This document shows positions 15,909 to 23,890 of a DNA stretch of 43,438 nt, one piece after another. This DNA is from Streptomyces sp. YIM 98790. GTDB lineage: Bacteria > Actinomycetota > Actinomycetes > Streptomycetales > Streptomycetaceae. Both the position numbers and the translations under genes were made by a program. The notes beneath the pieces were generated by a model that saw nothing but the letters and a program-made list of their open reading frames with translations, did not search any database and was not told the origin of the DNA. The stretch is taken from positions 1 to 43,438 of the forward strand of contig NZ_WTLH01000001.1 of NCBI RefSeq assembly GCF_011421595.1, written 5' to 3'. Positions within the stretch are counted from its first letter, which is position 1; every line of letters starts with the position of its first letter.

Positions 15909-16014
15909 AACGTCCGGTTGTGCCGACAATTGTCCTTACGGGACGTTGAGCGGCCCGGCACAGCGGGTGAGGATAACGAGTCTCTTGATGTGACGATCAT
16001 TACAAACACATCAA
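15909..16014. promoter_or_regulatory. Nested inverted repeats upstream of the anti-sigma-type ATPase gene
   Basis: Three perfect dyads in about 105 bases: AACGTCC (15909-15915) with GGACGTT (15941-15947), the palindrome GACAATTGTC (15925-15934) inside it, and TTGATGTG (15985-15992) with CACATCAA (16007-16014). The region is distinctly more AT-rich than the neighbouring genes. They lie 79-185 bases before the GTG at 16093 and are probably regulator sites or leader RNA structures. Confidence 0.5.
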
Positions 16015-16092
16015 CAGTTCTGGTTGCGGCGGTTTCCGGCCGAAGTCCGCAGGGCATCTGACCTGTGGCGTGGGGCAAAGGAGGTCTCGGGG

Positions 16093-16524
16093 GTGGCGTT
16101 GGTGGTAACTCGGCAGGTGCCGACGTCGTCGACGATGTCCGTACCCCACGGCCCGGCCGGTGTGGGTGAGGCGCGTCGCCGGCTCAGGCAGGATTTGCGA
16201 AACCGCGGTGCGTCGGACGCGGTGATCGACGACGCGGTGCTCATTCTTTCCGAACTTCTCAGCAATTCGTGCCGGCATGCCCGGCCGCTGGAGGACGAGC
16301 GGGTGCGCGCCTCCTGGGGCCAGGACCAGGACGGCGAGGTGACCATCGCGGTGACCGACGGCGGCGGGCCCACCCGTCCCCGGCTCGGCATGCCCTCGGT
16401 CACCGCCCGCGGCGGACGCGGCCTGACCATCATCTGTTCGCTGGCGCGCGACTGGGGCGTGCTGGAGGGCGACCCCTCCGGCGCGGTCACCGTCTGGGCA
16501 GTGCTGCCCGTGCCGCGCGGCTAG
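16093..16524 (+). CDS. Anti-sigma-factor-type ATP-binding protein (GHKL ATPase)
   Basis: A 143-residue HATPase_c-like protein of the RsbW/SpoIIAB type found widely in Streptomyces. The N-box is LSELLSNSCRHARP and the glycine box is RGGRGLTIICSLARDWG; AVTDGGGPTRP corresponds to the G1 region. These proteins bind and sometimes phosphorylate anti-anti-sigma factors, sequestering sigma factors. GTG 16093 is selected for its AAAGGAGG eight bases upstream; an in-frame ATG at 16024 lacks a binding site. No partner anti-anti-sigma gene is adjacent. A dyad-rich promoter region precedes it. Confidence 0.85.
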   Translation: MALVVTRQVPTSSTMSVPHGPAGVGEARRRLRQDLRNRGASDAVIDDAVLILSELLSNSCRHARPLEDERVRASWGQDQDGEVTIAVTDGGGPTRPRLGMPSVTARGGRGLTIICSLARDWGVLEGDPSGAVTVWAVLPVPRG

Positions 16525-16792
16525 CCGGCGGGGCGGCTAGGCTCACGCACGGCGCCGTGGCCCGACCCGGCGCCGGAGGACGGAGCAGCCGCCGGGTCCC
16601 GCCCGGTTCCTGCGGGGTCTCCCCGGTCCCCCGGTCTCCCGCACCCGCGGGGTCCCGGGCCCCAGGGGTCCCGGGTCCGCGCACGGAGCGGGCCGGAGGC
16701 CGGCCCGGAGGCCGGACGCGGCGGCGGCCGTCAGCCGAACCGCCGTGGCCCGCCGTCGCGGCACACGTACCGACGCAGGAGTCGTTTCCGTC

Positions 16793-17773
16793 ATGGCCAA
16801 AAAGCGCCGCCCCCAGACCAAGGCCGCCGCCGCGCCCCGGCCCGCCCCGCGCACCGACGGGGAGATCCCGGTCGTCGGTGCCCGCGAGCCCTGCCCCTGC
16901 GGCTCCGGCCGCCGCTACAAGGCGTGCCACGGCCGCGCCGCCGCCCAGGCCGCCACCGAGCTGGTGCGCCGCCCCTTCGAGGGGCTGCCCGGCGAGTGCG
17001 ACTGGGTGGCGATGCGCGAGCTGGTGCCCGCCGCCACCGCCCCGCTGACCCTGAAGGACGGGCTGCCCGCGGACGTGCCCTCGGTGGCGCTGGCCACCGT
17101 GCTGCCGCTGGCCTGGCCCGCGCTGCGCCGGGACGACGGCAGCGTGCTGATCGCGCTGCAGAACGACACCGCCACCGGCGACCTCAGCCGGGATCTGGCC
17201 GATGTGCTGCTGCGCGCCCTGGAGACCGAGCCGGGCACCCCGGTCCCGGCCCGGCGCACCGGCGCCGAGGGGCCGCGGCTGCAGGACCTGCTCGACCTCG
17301 GCGCTCCGTTCGAGCCGCAGGTGCACGAGGGCTTCGAGTTCTGGCTGGGCTCGGCCGAGCAGGCCACCGGGGAGGTCGCCGCCTCCCTGGAGCGGGCCAA
17401 CGAGGCGGCCATCCCGACCGTGCGGCTGTCCGGCGTGGACGCCGCGTACTGGTGCCGGGTGCCGGACAAGAACCATCTGCGCTGGGTGATGCCGCATCCG
17501 GAGGAGCGGCTGCTCAACGCGCTGGCCCGGCTGCACGCGGCCGGTGCCTCCGGGCTGGGCGAGGGCACCCGGCTGGTCGGCTCGTTCCGGGCGCACGGGC
17601 TGATGGTGCCGGTGTGGGACCTGCCAGGGGCGATGACCGCGGAGGAGTGCGAGAAGCCCGCGGCGGCCCTTGCCGAGCGGCTGGCCGGGGCGCTGGAGTC
17701 CACCGTGCCGCTGACCGCGGACGAACGCCGGGCGCGCAGCGGGCTGGCGAACCGCCAGGTGACGCTGAACTGA
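16793..17773 (+). CDS. SEC-C motif protein (probable DUF5926 family)
   Basis: A 326-residue soluble protein. It begins MAKKRRPQTKAAAA; residues 33-50 hold the SEC-C zinc motif (EPCPCGSGRRYKACHG, pattern CxCxnCH). The remainder is Leu/Glu-rich and contains a conserved-looking tract WCRVPDKNHLRWVMPHPEERLLNALARLHAAG. SEC-C zinc modules are named after the SecA C-terminus, but nothing else here resembles SecA; annotation as a SecA-like translocase would be wrong. ATG 16793 is preferred to GTG 16745 because the MAKK start fits the family and GCAGGAG lies about 11 bases upstream. Function unknown. Confidence 0.8.
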   Translation: MAKKRRPQTKAAAAPRPAPRTDGEIPVVGAREPCPCGSGRRYKACHGRAAAQAATELVRRPFEGLPGECDWVAMRELVPAATAPLTLKDGLPADVPSVALATVLPLAWPALRRDDGSVLIALQNDTATGDLSRDLADVLLRALETEPGTPVPARRTGAEGPRLQDLLDLGAPFEPQVHEGFEFWLGSAEQATGEVAASLERANEAAIPTVRLSGVDAAYWCRVPDKNHLRWVMPHPEERLLNALARLHAAGASGLGEGTRLVGSFRAHGLMVPVWDLPGAMTAEECEKPAAALAERLAGALESTVPLTADERRARSGLANRQVTLN

Positions 17774-18040
17774 TCCGCCGGGCTGATCCGCCGACACGCC
17801 GCGCGGAGCCGGGGCGGGGTGGGGCGGGGCTGATGCGGCGGCAGGCGGTGCGGGGCCCTCAGACGGTGTTGTGTCAACCGCCGTTCGCACTAGCGCAGAG
17901 GTGCCGCGGTGGTGCGCCGGGGGAGCGCGGGCGCATTGCGGGGGCGCGTACCGGCCGGTGATTCCGGACACAAGTGACTGGCGAGGCAGGCAAGTTCGGC
18001 CATCGGCCCGATCCGGGATTTGCGAAACGGGCAGGAGTTG

Positions 18041-18667
18041 TTACCGTCTGAGCTGGGCCCGGTCGTTGGTGTATCCCCCGTCGCCAGCGACCGGGTTCTC
18101 TGCTGCCGGTTCGCTCTCCGCGCGCAGCTCCGTCCCGTCCTCCCCGTCCTCCCCGACCGGCGAGACCTCGGCCACCGCCAGGTAGGGCTGCCGGCCGGGG
18201 CGCTCCGCGGCGGTGGGCTCGGGCGGGGTCTCACAGGTGCCCGGCTCGTCCCCGGGCGGCAGCGTGCACTGCACCTGCACCCGGCCGCCGTCCGGCCGGT
18301 GCACGGTGAGCCGTCCGGTCAGGGTCCGGGACGAGTCGTTGGACCAGTAGAGGCGGCCCCAGGTCTCCGGGCCCTGCGTCAGCACACAGGCCTGGGCCCG
18401 CACCCCCTCCGGAGAGCTGACCTCGGTGCCGCAGAACGCTCCGGCCCCGGCCATGGTGCCGGGCCCGCTGCCGGGATGGTGCGGGCCGGGAGCGGGTGCG
18501 GCGACCCCGGTGTGCGGCGCGCCCGCGGCGCCGGCGTCGGGCGGGGTACCGGCGGACGGGGACGGGCCGACCGTGACGAAGGCCAGGGGCAGCCCGAGGA
18601 CCAGGGCCACCGCGCTGGCGAACGCGGTTGTCCGGAGTCTGGAGGCGCGCGGTGTCGGTTCGTGCAC
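18041..18667 (-). CDS. Secreted or membrane-anchored protein of unknown function
   Basis: A 208-residue protein. GTG 18667 (VHEPTPRASRLRTT) is the only plausible start, with a weak AGGGTGG upstream. Residues 8-34 form a hydrophobic segment (RLRTTAFASAVALVLGLPLAFVTVG) that could be a signal peptide or anchor. A Pro/Gly/Ala linker follows, then a compact extracytoplasmic domain (about 75-175) with four Cys (GAFCGTEV, QACVLTQGPETWGRLYWSND, VQCTLPPGDEPGTCETP), likely two disulfides, and an acidic tail. No family recognised. It is convergent with the SEC-C gene; the 267 bp between them holds no gene. Confidence 0.7.
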   Translation of the reverse strand: MHEPTPRASRLRTTAFASAVALVLGLPLAFVTVGPSPSAGTPPDAGAAGAPHTGVAAPAPGPHHPGSGPGTMAGAGAFCGTEVSSPEGVRAQACVLTQGPETWGRLYWSNDSSRTLTGRLTVHRPDGGRVQVQCTLPPGDEPGTCETPPEPTAAERPGRQPYLAVAEVSPVGEDGEDGTELRAESEPAAENPVAGDGGYTNDRAQLRR

Positions 18668-18834
18668 GGGGCCACCCTGCGGTTCGCCGGGAACAAACAA
18701 TGGTGCTGCCGGTGCTGCGGTCGGTGACCGAGCTGTTGCAGGGACGATAACCGCAGACCGGGCTCGTATTCCCGGTCGTATCCCCCCATTCCTGCGCCGG
18801 GGAGAGAAGACGTGACCCCCCGGGGTGAAACCGG

Positions 18835-19734
18835 CTAGCCCAGCCGGGTGCCGGTACCCGTGCCCGTGCCCGGCGCGCTGCGATCGGCGGCGATCAGGAC
18901 GTCCAGCAGTTCCGCGGCGCGCGGCAGCCACACCGGCCGGGGCAGGCCGGAGGCCGTGGCCGCCCGGACGGGCGGGCCGGCGGCGGGAACCGGCCAGAGG
19001 ACCGGGCGGTCCGGTCCGGTCGTCGCCCGGCGGCGCGGCGGGCGCAGCCAGCGCACCGGCCCGGCGCCGCTGCCGGCACCCGAGGGCAGTGGCAGATAGC
19101 CGCCAGGGCCGTGGAAGCGCAGCCCGGCACCGGGGCGGCGGTCCGGTGCGCCGTGGGGGCCCCGGGTCTCCGGGGACGCCGGGGATGCCGGGGACGCCGG
19201 TTCTCCGGGACGGCTCCCCGGCCGTCCGGGTGAACCGGGGCGGCCGGGGCGGCCGGGCTCGTCGCGGCGGCGGCCGCCGGGCGCACCGCGCGTCATCAGC
19301 GCGCAGAGCAGTTCGCCCAGCTCCGGCCGCTCGTAGGGCGCCACCAGCAGGGCGACCCGGCCGCCCACGGCCAGCACCGGGCCGGTGCGCACCCCCAGCC
19401 GGTCGAGCTCGGACACCGCCCGCAGGGCGGGCGCGGCGGGCAGGCTGATCGCGCACACCGCGGCACCGGTCGCCAGCAGCACCGGGGCCTGCGGGCGGCA
19501 GGTCCACCACCAGCCCACCATCCGTGGATCGGTGGTGGCGGCCAGCAGCCCGGGATCGTGCGGATGGGCGCCGGGCGCGACGCAGTCGGTGCTTGCGCAG
19601 CGGCAGTTGCCGCCGGGTAGGAGTCCGGCGCCGGGTACCACCGGCCAGCGCCAGCGAGACGCGCAGATCAGGGCCGTCTCGCCGGGCAACGGCCGGGCCC
19701 GGCGTCGTCTCCGCCTTCCGAGGAAATCACGCAT
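18835..19734 (-). CDS. Primase/polymerase (AEP)-like N-terminal domain protein
   Basis: A 299-residue protein. The tract RWRWPVVPGAGLL..C.C..TDCVAPGAHPHDPGLLAATTDPRMVGWWWTCRPQAPVLLATG matches the small bifunctional DNA primase/polymerase N-terminal-like proteins encoded on Streptomyces chromosomes. C-terminal blocks (LRFHGPGGYLPLPS, WLPRAAELLDVLIAAD) also fit. I cannot see the hhDhD/E catalytic signature, so the protein may be an inactive AEP relative. The middle is expanded by a Pro/Gly/Arg/Ser tract of about 45 residues (RPGRPGSPGRPGSRPG..). ATG 19734 (MRDFLGRRRRRR) is preferred over GTG 19833 because GGAGGGAAGGA precedes it. Confidence 0.65.
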   Translation of the reverse strand: MRDFLGRRRRRRARPLPGETALICASRWRWPVVPGAGLLPGGNCRCASTDCVAPGAHPHDPGLLAATTDPRMVGWWWTCRPQAPVLLATGAAVCAISLPAAPALRAVSELDRLGVRTGPVLAVGGRVALLVAPYERPELGELLCALMTRGAPGGRRRDEPGRPGRPGSPGRPGSRPGEPASPASPASPETRGPHGAPDRRPGAGLRFHGPGGYLPLPSGAGSGAGPVRWLRPPRRRATTGPDRPVLWPVPAAGPPVRAATASGLPRPVWLPRAAELLDVLIAADRSAPGTGTGTGTRLG

Positions 19735-20123
19735 GCGCGCTTGTCCTTCCCTCCGCCGGGGAATGGGCAATTCACCCCCGGGCCGTACCTGCCCGGGGCG
19801 GACGGGCGGTCGGTCGCGGACGGACGGGCGCATGCCCCCCGGACCCGCAAGGACCCGGGGCGGTACCCGTACGGCCCCCGATCAGTCGACCGCCTCGTGC
19901 TGTACAAGCGTCCCTTTTCCGCCAACCTTGTCCCGGCCCGGCCTGTCGGGCCGAAAACACGCGGGCCACATGGACATCATCGGATCCGATCGGACCTTCG
20001 GTCGATTGTGCTGGACATCACATCGCCAGCACGTGTACATCTGGAATGTCTCCATGGTGGCGCAGATGACATGGGGGTTCGCGATGCTAGTGCGAGATGT
20101 CGGCACCATGAAAGCCGAACGCC
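19735..20123. promoter_or_regulatory. 389-bp divergent intergenic region with dyads
   Basis: This separates the divergent primase-like and SpoIIE-like genes. It contains the perfect palindrome ATCGGATCCGAT (19979-19990) and an inverted repeat GTGCTGG (20008-20014) / CCAGCAC (20026-20032). The last 150 bases are AT-rich for this genome. A 7-codon mini-ORF (20108-20131, ATG to TAG) overlaps the SpoIIE-like start by 8 bases. No further gene is supported. Confidence 0.5.
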
Positions 20124-21794
20124 ATGAATAGCTCACCCCCGCCGAATGTGGCCGGTTTCCACCGCTCGCTGTCCGCTCTGCCCCAAGATGCTTCACCCCC
20201 CGGGGCGTCGTCCGCCTCCGCCGATTCCCCGCACCCGGTTCCGCCCGGGACGCTGACCGAGAGCCGTCCCGGCGGCGTGCAGGACCGGCTCGCCTGCTGG
20301 ATCTCCGACCTCACCACCCTCCACGACCTCACCGAACGTCTGAGCCGCACCACCGGGCTGGACGAAGCCCTCCGCGAGACCCTGCGCGCCGGGGCCGGCC
20401 TGGCCGGCGCCCGCCGCGGGCTGATCGCGCTCCGCCCCTCCGACCGTGAGGCCGAGCATCTCATCGGGCTCGGGCTCGGGCCCTCCGAACTGGGGGACAT
20501 CGAGACGGTACCGCGCGGTTCCGCTTCCTATGCCAGGTTGATCGACGGATTGCTGCCGATGCGCGCCGGCGCACGCACGGGCGGTGCCGCCGGGCACGGC
20601 GGGGGCGGTGAGACGGGAGAGGCCCGGAAACCCGCGGTGGCCGGGGAGGCCGCGGTGGCCGGGGTGGCCGCGGTGGCCGGTGAGGCGGCAGCCGGCGGTG
20701 GCGAGGAGATCGCGCTGCGTGACATCCCGCACAACCCGGCCCTCCACCCCCGGCACCGTGAGGTGGCCGCCCGGCTCGGCTTCGCCGCCAGTTACGCCCT
20801 GCCGCTGTTCGGCGACGCACAGGGGCTGCGCGCTGCGGCGGCCGGCCGGGCCTGGCCGGACGGGCCGGAGGGGGCGGAGGGGGCGGACGGCGGTGCCGTG
20901 CCGCTGGGCGCCGCCGTCTGGCTCTACGACGACGACGCCCAGCCCGACGATCGGCAGCGGCATCTGCTCGCCCTCTACCTCCGCCAGGCCACCCAGCACA
21001 TCGCCAACCGCCTGGAGCTGGCCCGGGCCCGTACCGCCGTCAAGGAGGTCCACGACGGGCTGCTGCCGCGCCGGCTGCCCCATCTGCCGGGCGTCGGGCT
21101 GGCCGTCCGCCACCTCTCGCCGCCGGACGGGGGCGGCGCCTTCTACGAGGCGCTGCCGCTGCCCGAGAACGCCCTCGGCCTGGCCATCGGCTCGGTCAGC
21201 GGCTCCGGCCCCGCCGCGGTGGCCGCCATGGGGCGGCTGCTGGCCGGGCTGCGCGCCTACGCGGTGATGGAGGGCGAGGACCCGGTGGCGGTGCTCTCCG
21301 ATCTGGAGCTGATGCTGCGGGTCACCGAACTGGTCCGGTCGGCCACCGCGCTGTTCGGATACGCAGAGCCGGCCGCCCGCCGGATCGTGGTGGCCTCGGC
21401 CGGGCATCCGCCGCCGCTGATCGTCGGCGAGCGGCGGGTGGAGTTCGCCGAGACCGCGCTCTCCGCGCCGCTGGGCATGCTGGCCTGCTGGGAGGCGCCC
21501 AGCGTGGAGATCGAAGTCCCCAACGGAGAAACGGTTTTGCTGTACAGCGAGGGCCTGCTGCGGCGCACCGGCGAGGCACCCGACCTGGCCGCCGCCCGGC
21601 TGACCGCGGCCGCGCACGCCGCCCGCCCGGAGATCCGCCGCGATCCGGACGCGCTGCTCGCCCATGTGCTGCACCGGATCGCGCCCGGGCCGGACGCCGA
21701 CCCGGTCACCGTGCGGGCCGCCGAGACCGCGGCGCGCACCGAGGACGCCGTGCTGCTGGCGGTCCGCTTCCCGCGGGACGGCGAGCTGTTCTGA
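20124..21794 (+). CDS. GAF/SpoIIE-fold protein with degenerate PP2C active site
   Basis: A 556-residue cytoplasmic protein. A helical segment (about 55-95) and GAF-like region (80-310) are followed by a SpoIIE-type PP2C domain (315-550). The fold is recognisable (VGLAVRHLSP, AVAAMGRLLAGLRAYA, IVVASAGHPPPLIV, APLGM, DAVLLAVR), but metal-binding positions are altered: GGDWYD reads GGAFYE (337-342), GDVxGHG reads GSVSGSG (356-362, Ser357 for Asp), and YSDG reads YSEG (474-477). Asp541 survives. Active Streptomyces SpoIIE phosphatases dephosphorylate anti-anti-sigma factors; this one is probably a pseudophosphatase that binds instead. A Gly/Glu/Ala/Val repeat (GEAAVAGVAAVAGEAA) interrupts the GAF region. 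ATG 20124 lacks a clear ribosome binding site. Confidence 0.8.
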   Translation: MNSSPPPNVAGFHRSLSALPQDASPPGASSASADSPHPVPPGTLTESRPGGVQDRLACWISDLTTLHDLTERLSRTTGLDEALRETLRAGAGLAGARRGLIALRPSDREAEHLIGLGLGPSELGDIETVPRGSASYARLIDGLLPMRAGARTGGAAGHGGGGETGEARKPAVAGEAAVAGVAAVAGEAAAGGGEEIALRDIPHNPALHPRHREVAARLGFAASYALPLFGDAQGLRAAAAGRAWPDGPEGAEGADGGAVPLGAAVWLYDDDAQPDDRQRHLLALYLRQATQHIANRLELARARTAVKEVHDGLLPRRLPHLPGVGLAVRHLSPPDGGGAFYEALPLPENALGLAIGSVSGSGPAAVAAMGRLLAGLRAYAVMEGEDPVAVLSDLELMLRVTELVRSATALFGYAEPAARRIVVASAGHPPPLIVGERRVEFAETALSAPLGMLACWEAPSVEIEVPNGETVLLYSEGLLRRTGEAPDLAAARLTAAAHAARPEIRRDPDALLAHVLHRIAPGPDADPVTVRAAETAARTEDAVLLAVRFPRDGELF

Positions 21795-21972
21795 TTCCGG
21801 GATCGATCCGGCCGCGGTGCCGGCGGTGCCGGCGCGCCGGCGGCACGCGCGGCGCCCGGCCAAGATCAGGGGCATAACCCTGTCGCGCGCCTTACGCCGC
21901 CGCCTACGATGGGAAAAGGCCCGCGGGTGGTCCCACCGCACCGGCCCCACCAGCATCAAGGAGGCATCTGAC

Positions 21973-23451
21973 GTGTCCGACGTGGCCAAGGATGAGGAGC
22001 AGACCCCGGAGAACCCGGAGGAGATGCCCGAGACCGTGAAGCCGCGCAAGAACGGCCTGTCCCCGGGCGTCTCCGACGAACTGGCCGAGAACATGAAGCG
22101 CGGCTGGGCGGACACCGAGATGCGCGATCTCGCCCCCGTGCCGCAGGCCGGGCACACCGCCCGCCGCCGCGCCGAGCTCTCCGCCCGCTTCCCCGGCGAG
22201 CGCCTGGTGATCCCGGCCGGCCGGCTGAAGACCCGCTCCAACGACACCGACTACCCGTTCCGCTCCGGTGTCGAGTACACCTACCTCACCGGCGACCAGA
22301 CCGAGGACAGCGTGCTGGTGATGGAGCCGGACGAGCAGGGCGGCCACCGGGCCACCCTCTACCGGCTGCCGCGCTCGGACCGGGAGTCCGGCGAGTTCTG
22401 GCTGAGCGGCCAGGGCGAGCTGTGGGTCGGCCGCCGGCACAGCCTCACCGAGGCCGAGCGGCTGTACGGCATCCCGTGCCAGGACGTGCGCACCCTGCCC
22501 GAGAAGCTGGCCGAGGCCACCGGCCCGGTGCGGGTGGTGCGCGGCCACGACCCCGGGATCGAGAAGGCGCTGCACGACAAGGTCACCGCCGAGCGGGACG
22601 CCGAGTTCCACACCTTCCTCTCCGAGATGCGTCTGATCAAGGACGACTGGGAGATCGAGCGGATGACCGAGGCCTGCGAGTCCACCGCGCGCGGCTTCGA
22701 GGACGTGGTCCGGGTGCTCGACCGGGCCAAGGCCACCTCCGAGCGCTACATCGAGGGCACCTTCTTCCTGCGCGCCCGGGTCGAGGGCAACGACGTCGGC
22801 TACGGCTCGATCTGCGCGGCCGGCCCGCACGCCACCACCCTGCACTGGGTGCGCAACGACGGCCCGGTGCGCGACGGCGACCTGCTGCTGCTGGACGCCG
22901 GGGTGGAGACCCGCGAGCTGTACACCGCCGACATCACCCGCACCCTGCCGATCAGCGGCCGGTTCACCGAACTGCAGCGCCGGGTCTACGACGCGGTCTT
23001 CGAGGCGCAGGAGGCGGGCATCGCCGCCGTCCGCCCGGGGGCCAAGTTCAAGGACTTCCACGAGGCGGCGCAGCGGGTGCTGGCCGGCAAGCTGGTGGAG
23101 TGGGGCCTGCTGGAAGGGCCGGTGGACCGGGTGCTGGAGCTCGGCCTGCAGCGCCGCTGGACCCTGCACGGCACCGGCCACATGCTGGGCATGGACGTGC
23201 ACGACTGCGCCGCCGCCCGCCGCGAGGCGTATGTGGAGGGCACGCTGGAGCCCGGCATGTGCCTGACCGTGGAGCCGGGGCTGTACTTCCAGGCGGACGA
23301 CGAGACCGTGCCGGCCGAGTACCGGGGCATCGGCGTCCGGATCGAGGACGACATCCTGGTGACGGAGGACGGCAACGTCAATCTCTCCGCGATGCTGCCG
23401 CGCGGCGCCGACGAGGTCGAGGCCTGGATGGCCCGCCTCCAGGGCCGCTGA
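21973..23451 (+). CDS. pepP: Xaa-Pro aminopeptidase (aminopeptidase P, M24 family)
   Basis: A 492-residue pita-bread metallopeptidase. The dinuclear metal ligands are all present: D308 (LLLDAGVE), D320 (YTADITRT), H403 (HGTGHMLGMDVHD), E434 (TVEPG) and E458 (VRIEDD). The N-terminal creatinase-like domain (65-200) includes YPFRSGVEYTYLTG, typical of PepP. The enzyme removes N-terminal residues that precede proline, in the cytoplasm. GTG 21973 follows AAGGAGG by 8 bases; in-frame extension upstream is not coding-like. The first 45 residues are acidic and family-specific for actinobacteria. A terminator-like hairpin follows at 23535. Confidence 0.93.
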   Translation: MSDVAKDEEQTPENPEEMPETVKPRKNGLSPGVSDELAENMKRGWADTEMRDLAPVPQAGHTARRRAELSARFPGERLVIPAGRLKTRSNDTDYPFRSGVEYTYLTGDQTEDSVLVMEPDEQGGHRATLYRLPRSDRESGEFWLSGQGELWVGRRHSLTEAERLYGIPCQDVRTLPEKLAEATGPVRVVRGHDPGIEKALHDKVTAERDAEFHTFLSEMRLIKDDWEIERMTEACESTARGFEDVVRVLDRAKATSERYIEGTFFLRARVEGNDVGYGSICAAGPHATTLHWVRNDGPVRDGDLLLLDAGVETRELYTADITRTLPISGRFTELQRRVYDAVFEAQEAGIAAVRPGAKFKDFHEAAQRVLAGKLVEWGLLEGPVDRVLELGLQRRWTLHGTGHMLGMDVHDCAAARREAYVEGTLEPGMCLTVEPGLYFQADDETVPAEYRGIGVRIEDDILVTEDGNVNLSAMLPRGADEVEAWMARLQGR

Positions 23452-23534
23452 GGCCGCCGGCGCGCCGGCGCTATGGCGCGCTGAGGCCGCTGAGCGTCTG
23501 CCGCCCGCCCGCTGCGCCGCCGGGCGGCGCTGTC

Positions 23535-23570
23535 AGCCCCGTCCGGGCGCTTTCGCGCCGGGGCGGGGCT
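23535..23570 (+). terminator. Probable pepP terminator
   Basis: Hairpin AGCCCCGTCCGGGCGC / GCGCCGGGGCGGGGCT, 16-position stem with one G-G mismatch and one wobble, loop TTTC, 83 bases after the pepP stop. Confidence 0.65.
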
Positions 23571-23677
23571 TCGGTGCTCCGGCCCGGCGGCACAGCGCGC
23601 GGCGTGGCCTCGGCGGCGGTGCCCCGCCGCCGGCGGGAGCCGGGAGCGGGTTCAAGGTGCGCATGCGGGGTAAAGGC

Positions 23678-23703
23678 GGAACATCCACACCGGTATTAAC
23701 GTT
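23678..23703 (+). promoter_or_regulatory. ECF/SigR-like promoter candidate for the CNNM operon
   Basis: GGAAC (23678-23682), 18-base spacer, GTT (23701-23703). This is one base from the SigR consensus GGAAT-N18-GTT of Streptomyces and also near other ECF classes. Transcription would start near 23710, leaving an approximately 85-base leader before the leader ORF. Confidence 0.45.
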
Positions 23704-23794
23704 GTCTGTATCAAGTTTCACCAGCACAGACGCCGGCACCCCGCTCGGCGCGTACCTTGTCTGGACACCAGGGAAAGCCAGGAAAGGAGCCCTC

Positions 23795-23890
23795 TTGTCC
23801 GCCAGATCGTCGGACCCGCCTGATCACAGTCCCCGACCACCTCGTCCGCACAGGGATGACCGCGGCACACGACGGGGTGGTGTGCGATGA
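23795..23890 (+). CDS. Pro/Asp/Arg-rich leader peptide of the CNNM operon (candidate)
   Basis: A 31-residue ORF starting TTG 23795, 5 bases after a near-perfect AAAGGAG, and ending in TGA that overlaps the ATG of the CNNM gene (ATGA). The main gene itself has only a weak GGGGTGG before it, so its translation probably depends on this ORF. The peptide is extremely biased: 7 Pro, 5 Asp and 8 Arg, with segments SSDPPDHSPRPPRPHRDD and RGTRRGG. Pro- and acid-rich leader peptides (MgtL type) sense Mg2+ or proline supply by ribosome stalling or destabilisation before Mg2+ transporter genes. CNNM/CorC proteins are implicated in Mg2+ efflux or resistance, so the parallel is attractive. Function is inference; presence of a strong ribosome binding site and coupling is seen. 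Confidence 0.55.
   Translation: MSARSSDPPDHSPRPPRPHRDDRGTRRGGVR

Larger units (their letters stand above)
23452..23794 (+). other. Gene-less region: pepP trailer and CNNM operon promoter/leader
   Basis: The first half is GC-rich trailer with a terminator-like hairpin. The second half, from about 23670, becomes AT-richer and holds an ECF-type promoter candidate and an untranslated leader ending at the leader-peptide start. A possible stem GTCTGT/ACAGAC (from about 23704) lies in the leader. Confidence 0.5.

Noticed and set aside
16793-17773. SecA-like translocase annotation
   Set aside because: Only the small SEC-C zinc motif is shared; no DEAD motor motifs.
19385-20131. 248-residue plus-strand ORF ending in the mini-ORF
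   Set aside because: Antisense to the primase-like gene, Arg/Pro/Gly composition; only the last seven codons are mentioned as a possible mini-ORF.
23657-23797. Upstream extension of the CNNM leader ORF to 23657
   Set aside because: It would run through the candidate promoter and lacks a ribosome binding site; the TTG at 23795 has a near-perfect one.
23700-23886. M-box or other Mg2+ riboswitch before the CNNM operon
   Set aside because: I could not fold the conserved M-box core; only short stems are visible. A covariance-model search would decide.
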